64,000 bases of DNA from Sphingopyxis sp. QXT-31 (GTDB lineage Bacteria; Pseudomonadota; Alphaproteobacteria; Sphingomonadales; Sphingomonadaceae), in NCBI RefSeq assembly GCF_001984035.1, contig NZ_CP019449.1, positions 1,364,001 to 1,428,000 of the forward strand, given 5' to 3'. Numbering within the stretch: the stretch's first letter is position 1; each line of letters opens with the position of its first letter. The position numbers and the translations under genes were made by a program. Shown here in pieces: positions 1 to 7,661 of the stretch. The notes beneath the pieces are model-generated. The model was not told where the DNA came from. It saw nothing but the letters and a program-made list of their open reading frames with translations, and searched no databases.

Positions 1-235
1 GATATTGCAGGATCGCTCCCGATTCGAAGACGGCCACCGGATCGCCGCCCCAGGCCGGCGCATGATCGACGATCGCGGGCAGCTTGTGGTCGGGATTGAT
101 GCGGCCGAATTCGGGGGTGAGCTGGTCACCCTCGAAAATATCATAGGGGATGACGCGATAGGCGGCGCCGATCTCTTCGAGCATGATCGCGATCTTCTGC
201 CCGTTCGGCGTCGCCGAATAATGGAGGTCGATCAT
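1..235 (-). CDS. Glutathione S-transferase, N-terminal part (cut by window edge)
   Basis: About 78 residues are visible, starting at an ATG ending at 235 and running off the left edge. They form the thioredoxin-like N-terminal domain of a GST: an opening LHYSATPNGQKIAIMLEE, then INPDHKLPAIVD with the cis-proline that contacts glutathione, then ESGAILQY. By family it would conjugate glutathione to, or isomerise, an electrophilic metabolite in the cytoplasm. Its ATG overlaps the stop of the upstream DUF3237 gene (ATGA), so the two are probably translated together. The helical C-terminal domain that sets substrate choice is not visible, so no closer assignment is possible. Confidence 0.85.
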   Translation of the reverse strand, partial: MIDLHYSATPNGQKIAIMLEEIGAAYRVIPYDIFEGDQLTPEFGRINPDHKLPAIVDHAPAWGGDPVAVFESGAILQY

Positions 236-741
236 CAGAGAATCTCGTGGATCTGGTGGCGGACGCCGAAATCGGTGCGCTCGCCGACGCCGACCGCGAG
301 CAGGCCGTTCAGCCAGCCATATTTCTCGCTCGCGGTTTCGAACACCGGGGCGATTCGCAGATAGTAAAGTGACGGATCCACCGGCGGCGCGGCGGGGTCG
401 GCGAAGGATGCGCGCACCGCGTCGGAGACGACGCTGCGGCCATTGTAGGTCAGGTAGATGAGCGCGCCGTCGTCGGTCTGCCACACGGCGCGCGCGTCGA
501 AGGTGCCGACCGCCTCGCCCGACACGAGCCGCCCGGCGCGCGACCAGTTGCCGCCGCCGGGAAGAACGATGCCGTTGATTCGCGGTCCGAAAAATCGTCC
601 GCCGGTCACATAGCCGACGCGCTGGTCGCCGAAGGGCGAAGCGCCGATGCCGAAGATGCCGCCCCCGACCTCGAACTCCACCGTGCACAGATGACGGCTC
701 GCCAATGGCGCCGCGGCGCCCGATGCATTTTCCCGTCCCAC
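235..741 (-). CDS. DUF3237 family protein
   Basis: This is a 168-residue protein of unknown function that matches the DUF3237 pattern from memory: an early LCTVEFEV strand, then GGRFFGPRINGIVLPGGGNW, then a closing region with YYLRIAPVFET. No signal peptide or membrane segment is seen once the GTG at 741 is taken as the start; that GTG has an upstream AGGAG. A longer reading to 804 would run through the palindrome at 786-797 and is unlikely. It is followed by a GST with an overlapping start codon and diverges from a TonB receptor. DUF3237 genes often sit in aromatic or hydrophobic-compound catabolic clusters, but no reaction is assigned here. Confidence 0.8.
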   Translation of the reverse strand: MGRENASGAAAPLASRHLCTVEFEVGGGIFGIGASPFGDQRVGYVTGGRFFGPRINGIVLPGGGNWSRAGRLVSGEAVGTFDARAVWQTDDGALIYLTYNGRSVVSDAVRASFADPAAPPVDPSLYYLRIAPVFETASEKYGWLNGLLAVGVGERTDFGVRHQIHEIL

Positions 742-785
742 GCTTTCGACTCCTGCTTGTGAGGCTCTGGACAAGCATAAAACAA

Positions 786-797
786 TTAGTATACTAA
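786..797. promoter_or_regulatory. Class A palindrome (putative operator)
   Basis: TTAGTATACTAA is a perfect 12-bp palindrome in the divergent region between the DUF3237/GST pair and the TonB receptor. It is one of seven closely similar sites in the window (also at 3494, 9259, 17148, 18307, 18982 and 21050). A second short dyad, TCAATCAGATTGA, follows at 801-813. It is likely bound by a MarR-type regulator (inference). Confidence 0.6.
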
Positions 798-867
798 GGG
801 TCAATCAGATTGACGGACCGGAGTGCATTTCCGGCACCGTCGGCAACATACCAATGGGAGGGTCATG

Positions 868-3237
868 ATGAATATTCGCAACCATATTCTACTGTCGGGC
901 GCCGCGTCGATCGCGATGCTGGGGCTCGCCGCGCCGGCGATGGCGCAGGATAGCGCCGCCCCCGCCGACACCGGCGAAACCGCCGACGATGCGGGCACCG
1001 ACGAGATCATCGTCACCGCACGTTTCCGCAACGAAACGCTGCAGGACGTGCCGCAGGCGATCTCGGCCTTCGGCGAGGAGCAGCTGACCAACATCGCAGC
1101 GCGCGACATCACCGACCTCGCGCCCTCGACCCCCAACATCAGCATCCAGCCGGTCGCGACCTTCTCGAACTCGGCGGCGATCTTCATCCGCGGGCTCGGT
1201 GCGCAGGGCATCGAATCGACCGAGGAAAGCCCGGTCGGCGTGTCGATCGACGGCGTCTATGTGACGCGCCCGGTCGCGACGATGCTCGACACCTTCGACC
1301 TCGACCGCATCGAAGTGCTGCGCGGCCCGCAGGGCACGTCGTTCGGCAAGAACTCGCTGGCGGGCGGTATCGCCGCCTATACCAAGAACCCGGGCCGCGA
1401 CTGGGGTGTGCAGGCCGAGGTCACCGTCGGCAATTTCGGGCGCATGGACGCGCGCGCCGCGGTCGATATGCCGCTGATCCAGGATACGCTGGCGGTGCGG
1501 CTGGTGCTGAACAAGGAAACTTATGACGGCTATTTCACCAACCGCGTGAACGGCAAGAAGATCGGCGGGCAGGACCGGCTGACGCTGCGCGGCACGGTGG
1601 TGTTCACCCCGACCGACAATCTGGACATCAACCTGAAGGCCTTCCTCGTCCGCGACCGGTCGAGCGCGCCCGGCGGCGACGCCGCGCCGAACCGCAATCA
1701 GCTCTTGTGGCAGGTCTTCCGCTTCGAAGAGCCGAACGACGGCGCCTATACGATCGGCCGCGATTTCCCTGCCGATCACGACACCGACCAGCTGGGGCTG
1801 ATCAGCAACATCGGGCTCGACATGGGGTCGTGGGAGATGAAGTCGGTCACCGGCTATATCGAGACCGACGATTTCAACGACAGCGACTTCGACCAGTCGG
1901 AGATCTTCTTCTTCCCGACCTTCCGCCTGCAGTCGCACCGCCAGTTCAGCCAGGAACTGCGCCTGCAGTCCGATTTCTCCGACCGCACCGATGCGCTGTC
2001 GCGGCTGAACCTGGTCTTCGGCGGCTATTTCCTGAAGCAGAGCTTCGAGCTGGCGCAGGCCTTCCCGACGCTGCCCGTGCTGCTGGCGCCCGCGCTCAAT
2101 TTCGGCAGCCAGGATTTCGTCACGCAGGACAACACGGCAAAAGCGCTCTTCGCGCAGGCAATCTATGGCATCACCGATCGCCTCAACATCACGCTGGGCG
2201 TGCGGCAGAGCTGGGAATCGAAGGATTATTTCCGCGATCCGACCGGCGTGCTGATAAGCCCCTCGCGCTTCTCGTCGCGGTCGGCGGTGCGCTCGCTCGC
2301 CGAGATGGAGGCGATCGCCAACGCCAATTTCGCTGCGGGCAAGGCGTTCAAGCTCGGCTACGACCGCGACCGCACGACCTTCAAGGCCGGGATCGACTAT
2401 CGCCTGACCGACGATCTAATGGTCTATGCCGGGTTCAGCCAGGGCTATAAGGGCGGCGGCTTTGGCGCACGCTCCGCGACGACGACGACCGCGGGGCCGA
2501 CCGAGGATAATACCGCCGACCTCTACGAGTTGGGCTTCAAGGGCGACTTCTTCGACAATCTGCTGCGGCTGAACGTCACGGGCTTCGTAACCAAGTTCAA
2601 GCAGCTCGAATTCGGCGTCTTCTTCCCCAACCCCAATGTCGCTTCGGGGCAGGAAACCGCGCAGCTCAACATCGGCGCGGCGACCACCAAGGGGCTGGAG
2701 TTCGAAGCGACGCTGAAGCCGACGCAGGATTTCCGCCTGTCGGCGAACGTCGGCTATCTCGACGCGAAATATACCGACTTCTGCGCCGACATCGACGGCC
2801 CGTCGGCCTTCGCGACCCCGCCGACCTCGACCTGTGGCGACGTGACCTTGCTGCCGAACGGCACCTATCTGGTCGATATCGACCATACGGGCAAGAAGCT
2901 GGTCCGCGCGCCCAAGTGGCAGACCAATCTCTCGGCCGACTACAGCATCCCGCTGGGCAGCGCCGGGACGATCAACCTGCGCGCGGCGATGACCTATCGC
3001 AGCACCTATTTCTCGAGCGTCGCCAACGATCTGGCGGGCAAGACCGGCGACTTCACGCTGGTCGACGGATCGATCAGCTGGCAGAGCGAGGACGAACGCT
3101 TCCGCGTGATGCTGTGGGGCAAGAATCTGACCGACAAGACCTATGTCGCCGCGCTGACCCCGACCGCGAACTTCTTCACCCAGCGCTTCTACAACGCGCC
3201 GCGGACTTTCGGCCTGACGCTCGGCGCGAGCTTCTGA
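868..3237 (+). CDS. TonB-dependent outer-membrane receptor
   Basis: This 789-residue receptor should take up an energetically costly or bulky ligand across the outer membrane using TonB. The N-terminus is a signal peptide (basic NIRNH, hydrophobic stretch, cleavage near APAMA-Q), then a TonB box-like DEIIVTA and a plug domain with IEVLRGPQGTSFGKNSLAGG. A long beta-barrel follows and ends in an aromatic residue (LTLGASF). The start at 868 is preferred because GGGAGGG (856-862) lies at good spacing; the ATG at 865 is too close. It diverges from DUF3237/GST with a class A palindrome between them, and a strong terminator follows. The ligand is not identifiable; sphingomonads use many such receptors for hydrophobic organic compounds. 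Confidence 0.95.
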   Translation: MNIRNHILLSGAASIAMLGLAAPAMAQDSAAPADTGETADDAGTDEIIVTARFRNETLQDVPQAISAFGEEQLTNIAARDITDLAPSTPNISIQPVATFSNSAAIFIRGLGAQGIESTEESPVGVSIDGVYVTRPVATMLDTFDLDRIEVLRGPQGTSFGKNSLAGGIAAYTKNPGRDWGVQAEVTVGNFGRMDARAAVDMPLIQDTLAVRLVLNKETYDGYFTNRVNGKKIGGQDRLTLRGTVVFTPTDNLDINLKAFLVRDRSSAPGGDAAPNRNQLLWQVFRFEEPNDGAYTIGRDFPADHDTDQLGLISNIGLDMGSWEMKSVTGYIETDDFNDSDFDQSEIFFFPTFRLQSHRQFSQELRLQSDFSDRTDALSRLNLVFGGYFLKQSFELAQAFPTLPVLLAPALNFGSQDFVTQDNTAKALFAQAIYGITDRLNITLGVRQSWESKDYFRDPTGVLISPSRFSSRSAVRSLAEMEAIANANFAAGKAFKLGYDRDRTTFKAGIDYRLTDDLMVYAGFSQGYKGGGFGARSATTTTAGPTEDNTADLYELGFKGDFFDNLLRLNVTGFVTKFKQLEFGVFFPNPNVASGQETAQLNIGAATTKGLEFEATLKPTQDFRLSANVGYLDAKYTDFCADIDGPSAFATPPTSTCGDVTLLPNGTYLVDIDHTGKKLVRAPKWQTNLSADYSIPLGSAGTINLRAAMTYRSTYFSSVANDLAGKTGDFTLVDGSISWQSEDERFRVMLWGKNLTDKTYVAALTPTANFFTQRFYNAPRTFGLTLGASF

Positions 3238-3287
3238 ACCGAAGGACGCGCGGCGCGCGACTTAGGCGTCCGAGTCCCACGGACGAC

Positions 3288-3321
3288 AGCCCCCTGCCCC
3301 GATCGGCAGGGGGCTTTTGTT
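3288..3321 (+). terminator. Rho-independent terminator after the TonB receptor
   Basis: AGCCCCCTGCC (3288-3298) pairs perfectly with GGCAGGGGGCT (3305-3315) across a six-base loop and is followed by TTTGTTT. It lies about 50 bp past the receptor stop. Confidence 0.85.
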
Positions 3322-3331
3322 TGGAGTATAT

Positions 3332-3452
3332 CCCCCTCCCTAAAAGGGAGGGGTTAGGGGTGGGTCGCGAGCACAGCGAGCAAGAGGCAGAGCGCCGCCT
3401 TCGGCGGCCACCCACCCCCAGCCCCTCCCTTGCAGGGAGGGGAGTGCACACG
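3332..3452. repeat. Intergenic inverted-repeat element (sphingomonad type)
   Basis: Nested inverted repeats: CCCCTCCCTAAAAGGGAGGGG-like stems at each end, with GGGGTTAGGGGTGGGT facing ACCCACCCCCAGCCCC, around a middle hairpin CGCCGCCTTCGGCGGC-like core. No ORF is present. This fills most of the 309-bp gap between the receptor and the MFS gene. Similar elements are at 10373, 29331, 37685, 43071 and 52570. Its role is unknown; it could act as an RNA hairpin or be a non-autonomous mobile repeat. Confidence 0.7.
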
Positions 3453-3480
3453 TACCGCTATCCCGCCACCGTAAAGCGCG

Positions 3481-3509
3481 TTGACAGATAAACTTAAATA
3501 TCTAAGTAT
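3481..3509 (+). promoter_or_regulatory. Putative promoter with class A operator for the MFS operon
   Basis: TTGACA (3481-3486) is a consensus -35 box and AAGTAT (3504-3509) lies 17 bp downstream as a weak -10. The near-palindrome ACTTAAATATCTAAGT (3492-3507, core TTAAATATCTAA at 3494-3505) overlaps this -10 and resembles the other class A sites, so a bound repressor would block transcription. This is the most divergent of the seven sites. Confidence 0.5.
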
Positions 3510-3546
3510 TTTTCCACCGAGAAGACTCATGCGTCCGGGGAGAGAC

Positions 3547-4836
3547 ATGACCGAGGCCACCACCCTCCAAGGCGCCGCGGCGCCCGATACGGGGCTGACG
3601 CTGCGCCGCAACGTCGCGCTGGCGATGCTGTTCGTGGTCGGCACGATCAATTTCATCGACCGCCAGCTGCTCTCGATGCTGATCGAGCCGATCCGCGCCG
3701 ATATCGCGCTCAGCGACACCCAGTTCGGGCTACTCACCGGCCTCGCCTTCGCGCTCTTCTATGCGGGCATGGGCGTACCCGTCGCGATCCTCGCCGACCG
3801 CTGGAACCGCGTGAAGCTGGTCGGTATCGCGTGCATCGTGTGGAGCGGCTTCACCGCCGCTTGCGGGATGGTGTCCAATTTCTGGCAGCTCGCCTTGATG
3901 CGCTTCGGCGTCGGCGCGGGCGAAGCCGGCGGCACCGCGCCGTCGGTGTCGGTGCTCGCCGACTATTATCCGCCCGAGCGGCGCCCGATCGTGATGGCAC
4001 TGTTCACCTGCAACGGGCCGTTCGGGGTGTTCGTCGGCGCCGCTTTCGGCGCCTGGGCAGCGTCGACGATCGGCTGGCGCAATGCCTTCCTGTTGATCGG
4101 CGCGGTCGGCATCGTCGTCGGGCCGCTGCTGATATGGCTGGTGCGCGAGCCCGCGCGCGGGCAGATGGACAAGGGCGCAAGCGACGAGGCCGTGCCTTTC
4201 AGCCGCGCGCTGGCGCTGTTCGGCGAGAGGCGTTCGCTGATGCTGGTCCTGCCCGCGACCGCCTTTGCCGCCTTCGTGAGCTATGGCATGCTCAACTGGA
4301 TCCCCGCCTATCTGATGCGCGTGCAGGGCATGCCGCTCGCCGCGATGGGGACGTGGTTCGCCCCCGTCGCGGGGATTACCTTCGCCGCGGGTACGCTGGG
4401 CGGCGGCTGGCTGGTGGCGCGGATGGCGCGCAAATCGCCGCGCGCCTATGGGCTGGTCCCGGCGATCGCAACCGCGATCCTGATTCCGTCGCTGATCGCC
4501 GCGCTGACGATCGACGGCTGGCCCGCGGTGCTGGCGCTGATGGTCGTGCCGCTGACCGCCTGCACCTTCTATATCGCGCCGTCGCTGGCGCTCGTCCAGA
4601 ATCTGACCCCGCCGCGCGCGCGCGCCACCGCGACCTCGATCCTGATGCTGATGTTCAACATCATCGGGCTGGGTTTCGGACCGCTGTTCGTCGGTTTCGT
4701 GAGCGATGCGCTGAAGCCCGACTATGGTATCGACAGCCTGCGCTGGGGATTGATGGCGCTGATGCCCTTTGCGCTCGCGGCATGCGCGGTACAGCTGGCG
4801 ATGATGCGCCACCTGGAGAAAGATTTCGCGGCCTGA
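3547..4836 (+). CDS. MFS transporter (spinster/aromatic acid-type)
   Basis: This 429-residue inner-membrane protein has the hydrophobicity of about 12 transmembrane helices. Helix 1 carries NFIDRQLLSMLIEPIRAD and the first cytoplasmic loop has ILADRWNRVKLVG, the MFS signature region. It probably moves a small organic acid across the cytoplasmic membrane. The start at 3547 has GGGGAGAG just upstream; a longer frame to 3481 would overlap the promoter. It is the first gene of a compact plus-strand group (SnoaL-like, CMD-like, GST, VOC) that ends at the terminator at 7229. The substrate is unknown. Confidence 0.9.
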   Translation: MTEATTLQGAAAPDTGLTLRRNVALAMLFVVGTINFIDRQLLSMLIEPIRADIALSDTQFGLLTGLAFALFYAGMGVPVAILADRWNRVKLVGIACIVWSGFTAACGMVSNFWQLALMRFGVGAGEAGGTAPSVSVLADYYPPERRPIVMALFTCNGPFGVFVGAAFGAWAASTIGWRNAFLLIGAVGIVVGPLLIWLVREPARGQMDKGASDEAVPFSRALALFGERRSLMLVLPATAFAAFVSYGMLNWIPAYLMRVQGMPLAAMGTWFAPVAGITFAAGTLGGGWLVARMARKSPRAYGLVPAIATAILIPSLIAALTIDGWPAVLALMVVPLTACTFYIAPSLALVQNLTPPRARATATSILMLMFNIIGLGFGPLFVGFVSDALKPDYGIDSLRWGLMALMPFALAACAVQLAMMRHLEKDFAA

Positions 4837-4850
4837 AAAGGGAGATCAAT

Positions 4851-5246
4851 ATGAGCGAGCTGGACGAAATCCGCGCGATGGCGACGCGCTTCTTCGACGC
4901 GATCGAGGCGGGCGACATCGAGACGATGCGGGACAGCTTCGCCCCCGGTGCCGAGATCTGGCACAACACCGACGAGCTGATCGTGACGCGCGACCAGACC
5001 GCGGCGACGCTGACCGGCATGGTCGCGCGGATCGGCGCGCGCGAATATGCCGACCGCCGGCTGACGGTCTTTCCGGGCGGTTTCGTGCAGCAACATGTCC
5101 TGAAAGGCGTCCGCACCCACGACGGCGGCGCGGTGCGCCTGCCCTGCGCGATCGTCTGCAAGGTCGAAGGCGGCAGGATCACGCGCCTCGACGAATATTT
5201 CGACAGCGAGCATGTCGCCGAGTTCCGCAAATTCGCCAACGCCTGA
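4851..5246 (+). CDS. SnoaL-like / NTF2-fold protein
   Basis: This 131-residue protein has the NTF2-like cone-fold pattern: an N-terminal helix pair (MATRFFDAIEAGDIETMRDSF), then a central APGAEIWHN strand and a closing strand VCKVEGGRITRLDEYFDS. Family members include ketosteroid isomerase-like and polyketide cyclase-like enzymes as well as binding proteins, so a small hydrophobic substrate is likely but the reaction is unknown. It follows the MFS stop by 14 bp with AAGGGAGA as ribosome binding site, and precedes a CMD-like gene by 9 bp. Confidence 0.85.
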   Translation: MSELDEIRAMATRFFDAIEAGDIETMRDSFAPGAEIWHNTDELIVTRDQTAATLTGMVARIGAREYADRRLTVFPGGFVQQHVLKGVRTHDGGAVRLPCAIVCKVEGGRITRLDEYFDSEHVAEFRKFANA

Positions 5247-5255
5247 GGAGTATTT

Positions 5256-5903
5256 ATGCCCGTTTTGCGCCAGGTTCCCCGGTCCGAAGTCACCGACGAG
5301 ACCGTGCTCACCTACTACAACCGCCTGTTCGGCGACCGCGATCCCGTCGCCGAACCGGGCACCGCGACCGGCACCCCCGGCGACTGGTGGACGGTGTTCG
5401 CGCTGTCGCCCGACATCTTCGAACATGCGGTCAAGGGCTTCGCGGTGTACCGCAATCCCGCGCGGACGATCGACCCGATCCTGCGCGAGCTCGGCCAGAC
5501 GCGCGCGGGATGGGTCAAGGGCAGCCAGTTCGTCTTTTCACAGCACTGCAAGTCGCTCCGCGGTCTCGGCGCCAGCGAGGAGAAAATCGCATCGATCGCG
5601 CACTGGCAGGTCGCCGATTGTTACGACGAGCAGGAGCGAGCGGTGCTTGCCTATGCCGATTGCCTGGCGCAGGCGGGCGGGCGCGTGCCGCTCGAGGTCT
5701 TCGACAAATTGAGGACCTTCTGGAACGACGAGCAGATCTTCGAATTCACCTACATCACCTGCCTGTACGACATGCACGCGGTGATCACGCGCGCGCTGCG
5801 CATGGAATATGATGCGCGCGAGGACCCGATCGTCGAGATCGCGGCACCCGAAGGCTTCACGGCGGCCGACTTCCTGAGCGCGCCGCGGCCCGCGGGTGGA
5901 TGA
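5256..5903 (+). CDS. Carboxymuconolactone decarboxylase (CMD)-family protein
   Basis: This 215-residue all-helical protein contains the CMD/AhpD-type core at about residues 60-125. ELGQTRAGWVKGSQFVFSQH takes the place of the usual ARxxxCxYEWxxH motif, and HCKSLRGLGASEEKI follows. The redox CxxC of AhpD is absent, so a peroxidase role is unlikely. By family it could decarboxylate or isomerise a lactone-type intermediate. It sits between the SnoaL-like gene and the GST, separated from the GST by a long perfect inverted repeat. The function remains a guess. Confidence 0.8.
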   Translation: MPVLRQVPRSEVTDETVLTYYNRLFGDRDPVAEPGTATGTPGDWWTVFALSPDIFEHAVKGFAVYRNPARTIDPILRELGQTRAGWVKGSQFVFSQHCKSLRGLGASEEKIASIAHWQVADCYDEQERAVLAYADCLAQAGGRVPLEVFDKLRTFWNDEQIFEFTYITCLYDMHAVITRALRMEYDAREDPIVEIAAPEGFTAADFLSAPRPAGG

Positions 5904-5910
5904 GCGCCGG

Positions 5911-5945
5911 CGCGATAATCGTCAATCTACTTGACGATTATCGCG
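5911..5945. repeat. Perfect 15-bp inverted repeat inside the operon
   Basis: CGCGATAATCGTCAA (5911-5925) and its exact reverse complement (5931-5945) flank the five-base loop TCTAC. There is no T-tract, so it is not a standard terminator. It begins 8 bp after the CMD-like stop and ends 31 bp before the GST start. It could be an operator for an internal promoter or an RNA hairpin that tunes expression of the last two genes. Confidence 0.75.
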
Positions 5946-5975
5946 AAATCGGCTATGCGGAAGAGAGAGGACAAT

Positions 5976-6584
5976 ATGAAATTCTATAACAGCGTCGGTC
6001 CGAACCCGCGCGTCGTGAAGCTGTTCATGGCCGAAAAGGGTATCGAGCTCCCCGAGGTCGACGTCGACCTGCGCGGCGGCGAGAACCGGCGGGCGCCCTA
6101 TAATGTCGAGGTCAATCCCGCCGGACAGACGCCGGCGCTCGAACTCGACGACGGGTCGGTCCTCACCGAGATCACCGCGATCTGCGAATATCTGGACGAG
6201 AAATTCCCCGCGACGCCGCTGATCGGCACCACCGCCGAGGAGCGCGCGGCGACGCGGATGTGGACGCGGCGCATCGACCTCAAGATCTGCGAACCGCTGA
6301 CCAACGGTTTCCGCTTTGCCGAGGGGCTGCCGCTGTTCGAGCCGCGGCTGCGTTGTTTGCCCGAGGCGGCGGCGGGGCTCAAGGCGACCGCGCAGGACGG
6401 CGTGCGCTGGCTTGATCCGCTGATCGCGGGGCGCGAGTTCGTCGCGGGCGAGCGACTGACGCTCGCCGACCTGATGCTCTTCGCCTTCCTCGATTTCGGC
6501 ATTTCAGTCGGCCAGCCGATCGATCCCGCCGCGACCAATGTCATCGCCTGGTACGAGCGGATGAAGGCGCGTCCGACGAACTGA
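5976..6584 (+). CDS. Glutathione S-transferase
   Basis: This 202-residue GST has an N-terminal thioredoxin domain (KFYNSVGPNPRVVKLFMAEK, then NPAGQTPALELDDGS with the cis-proline, then TEITAICEYLDEKF) and an all-helical C-terminal domain with AGERLTLADLMLFAFLDFG, where the conserved Asp caps a core helix. It is expected to use glutathione in the cytoplasm on an electrophilic intermediate. The ATG at 5976 has AGAGAGGA upstream and lies after the 5911-5945 inverted repeat; a longer frame to 5931 would start inside that repeat. A VOC gene follows, and GST/VOC neighbours are common in detoxification of reactive carbonyls. Confidence 0.9.
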   Translation: MKFYNSVGPNPRVVKLFMAEKGIELPEVDVDLRGGENRRAPYNVEVNPAGQTPALELDDGSVLTEITAICEYLDEKFPATPLIGTTAEERAATRMWTRRIDLKICEPLTNGFRFAEGLPLFEPRLRCLPEAAAGLKATAQDGVRWLDPLIAGREFVAGERLTLADLMLFAFLDFGISVGQPIDPAATNVIAWYERMKARPTN

Positions 6585-6608
6585 ATGGAAACCATAAGGA
6601 GACGGATC

Positions 6609-7202
6609 ATGGCTGCAGCGAATAGCGAGTTCGAATTTCTGGGGGTCAACCACCTAGCGCTGGTGTGCAAGGACATGGCCAAGACGGTCGAATTTTATCG
6701 CGACATATTGGGCATGCCGCTGACCAAGACGATCGACCTGCCCGGTGGGCGCGGCCAGCATTTCTTCTTCGACATCGGCAATGGCGACAGCCTGGCCTTT
6801 TTCTGGTTCCCAGAGGCGCCCGAGGCGGTGCCCGGCATTTCGGCGCCGGCGCACCTGCCGACGCAGGGCAGCTTCGTGTCGGCGCACGGATCGATGAACC
6901 ACATCGCGATCAACGTACGCGCCGACAAGTTCGACGATTATTACAACCGGCTGGTCGAGAAGGGCATCGCGGTCTCGAAAATCCTGAACCACGACGACAG
7001 CCCGATGCAGTCGACCGACGAATTGCACCCCGGGGTGTTCGTGCGCTCGGTCTATTTCTTCGACCCCGACGGCGTGTGCCTGGAATTCGCGGCGTGGACC
7101 AAGGTGTTCGACAACAGCGACGTGGCGCACGATCCGATCCGCGCAGACGGCACCAAGGCGGAAGGCCTGATCACCGGTCGGACGCCGGTGCCGGCGGAAT
7201 AA
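6609..7202 (+). CDS. VOC-fold (glyoxalase/extradiol dioxygenase superfamily) protein
   Basis: This 197-residue protein has two betaalphabetabetabeta modules typical of the VOC superfamily: VNHLALVCKDMAKTVEFYRD at the start with a potential metal-ligand His, HIAINV in the middle, and FFDPDGVCLEFAAW near the end with a metal-ligand Glu. Members are metal enzymes acting as lyases, isomerases or ring-cleavage dioxygenases. The start at 6609 has AAGGAG at 6596-6601; the in-frame ATG at 6585 lies before that site. It is the last gene of the MFS operon and is followed by a strong terminator. The precise reaction is not determinable. Confidence 0.85.
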   Translation: MAAANSEFEFLGVNHLALVCKDMAKTVEFYRDILGMPLTKTIDLPGGRGQHFFFDIGNGDSLAFFWFPEAPEAVPGISAPAHLPTQGSFVSAHGSMNHIAINVRADKFDDYYNRLVEKGIAVSKILNHDDSPMQSTDELHPGVFVRSVYFFDPDGVCLEFAAWTKVFDNSDVAHDPIRADGTKAEGLITGRTPVPAE

Positions 7203-7228
7203 CAGCTCCTCCTCAAGGAACTCCTCTT

Positions 7229-7261
7229 GGCCCGGCGTGCGAGCGCCGGGCCGTTTTTTTT
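7229..7261 (+). terminator. Rho-independent terminator after the VOC gene
   Basis: GGCCCGGCG (7229-7237) pairs perfectly with CGCCGGGCC (7244-7252), loop TGCGAG, followed by eight T residues (7254-7261). It ends the plus-strand MFS-to-VOC operon and abuts the stop of the convergent lipoprotein gene. Confidence 0.92.
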
Positions 7262-7650
7262 CAGCGGGCAACGGCCTCGTAGCTGATCCGCACCCCCAAG
7301 ACGGTTTCGTCCTGGTCGAAGATGCGCGATTTCGCGGCGTAGCGGACATGCAACTGGTCGGGCGCCACCCATTTCATCTCGGCCCATGGACCGCCCCAAT
7401 CACCCAAGGCCGCCGCGCCATGATCGTCGTCGGCGCGAAAGGCATTGCCGCCGCCGGACGGCTGTTCGCCGGCATCGACGATCGAAATCTGAGTCGAGAA
7501 TCCGGTCGTCGCGCCGCAATCGCGCTGAAACATCACCGCACTACGCGAACCGTCGGGCGCATCCACGCGGCTGACGACCTCGTTACCGCAACCTTCGGCG
7601 CAGCCGCCCAAAAAGACGACCACCAACGCGAGCGGCACCGATCTCCACAC
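7261..7650 (-). CDS. Hypothetical lipoprotein
   Basis: This 129-residue protein begins at a GTG (7650) with AGGGAG upstream. The N-terminus is a lipoprotein signal: a short hydrophobic run (VPLALVVVFLGG) and lipobox LGGC, so the Cys near residue 17 would be acylated and the protein anchored in a membrane on the periplasmic side. The mature part contains APDGSRSAVMFQRDCGATTG and ends with a beta-rich stretch LHVRYAAKSRIF. I recall small uncharacterised lipoproteins with the QRDCGATTGF pattern but know of no function. It lies 11 bp downstream of the acyl-CoA ligase and is probably cotranscribed with it. Confidence 0.75.
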   Translation of the reverse strand: MWRSVPLALVVVFLGGCAEGCGNEVVSRVDAPDGSRSAVMFQRDCGATTGFSTQISIVDAGEQPSGGGNAFRADDDHGAAALGDWGGPWAEMKWVAPDQLHVRYAAKSRIFDQDETVLGVRISYEAVAR

Positions 7651-7661
7651 GGTCGGGCTCC

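Noticed and set aside
801-813. TCAATCAGATTGA as a member of the class A or C operator families
   Set aside because: Sequence does not match either consensus; noted only as a separate short dyad.
3730-4812. Long antisense open frame (360 codons) opposite the first MFS gene, and similar long frames opposite most genes
   Set aside because: Arginine/alanine/histidine-rich translations with no domain pattern, typical shadows in GC-rich DNA.
5911-5945. Inverted repeat as a transcription terminator
   Set aside because: No T-run follows and the downstream GST and VOC genes lack another obvious promoter.
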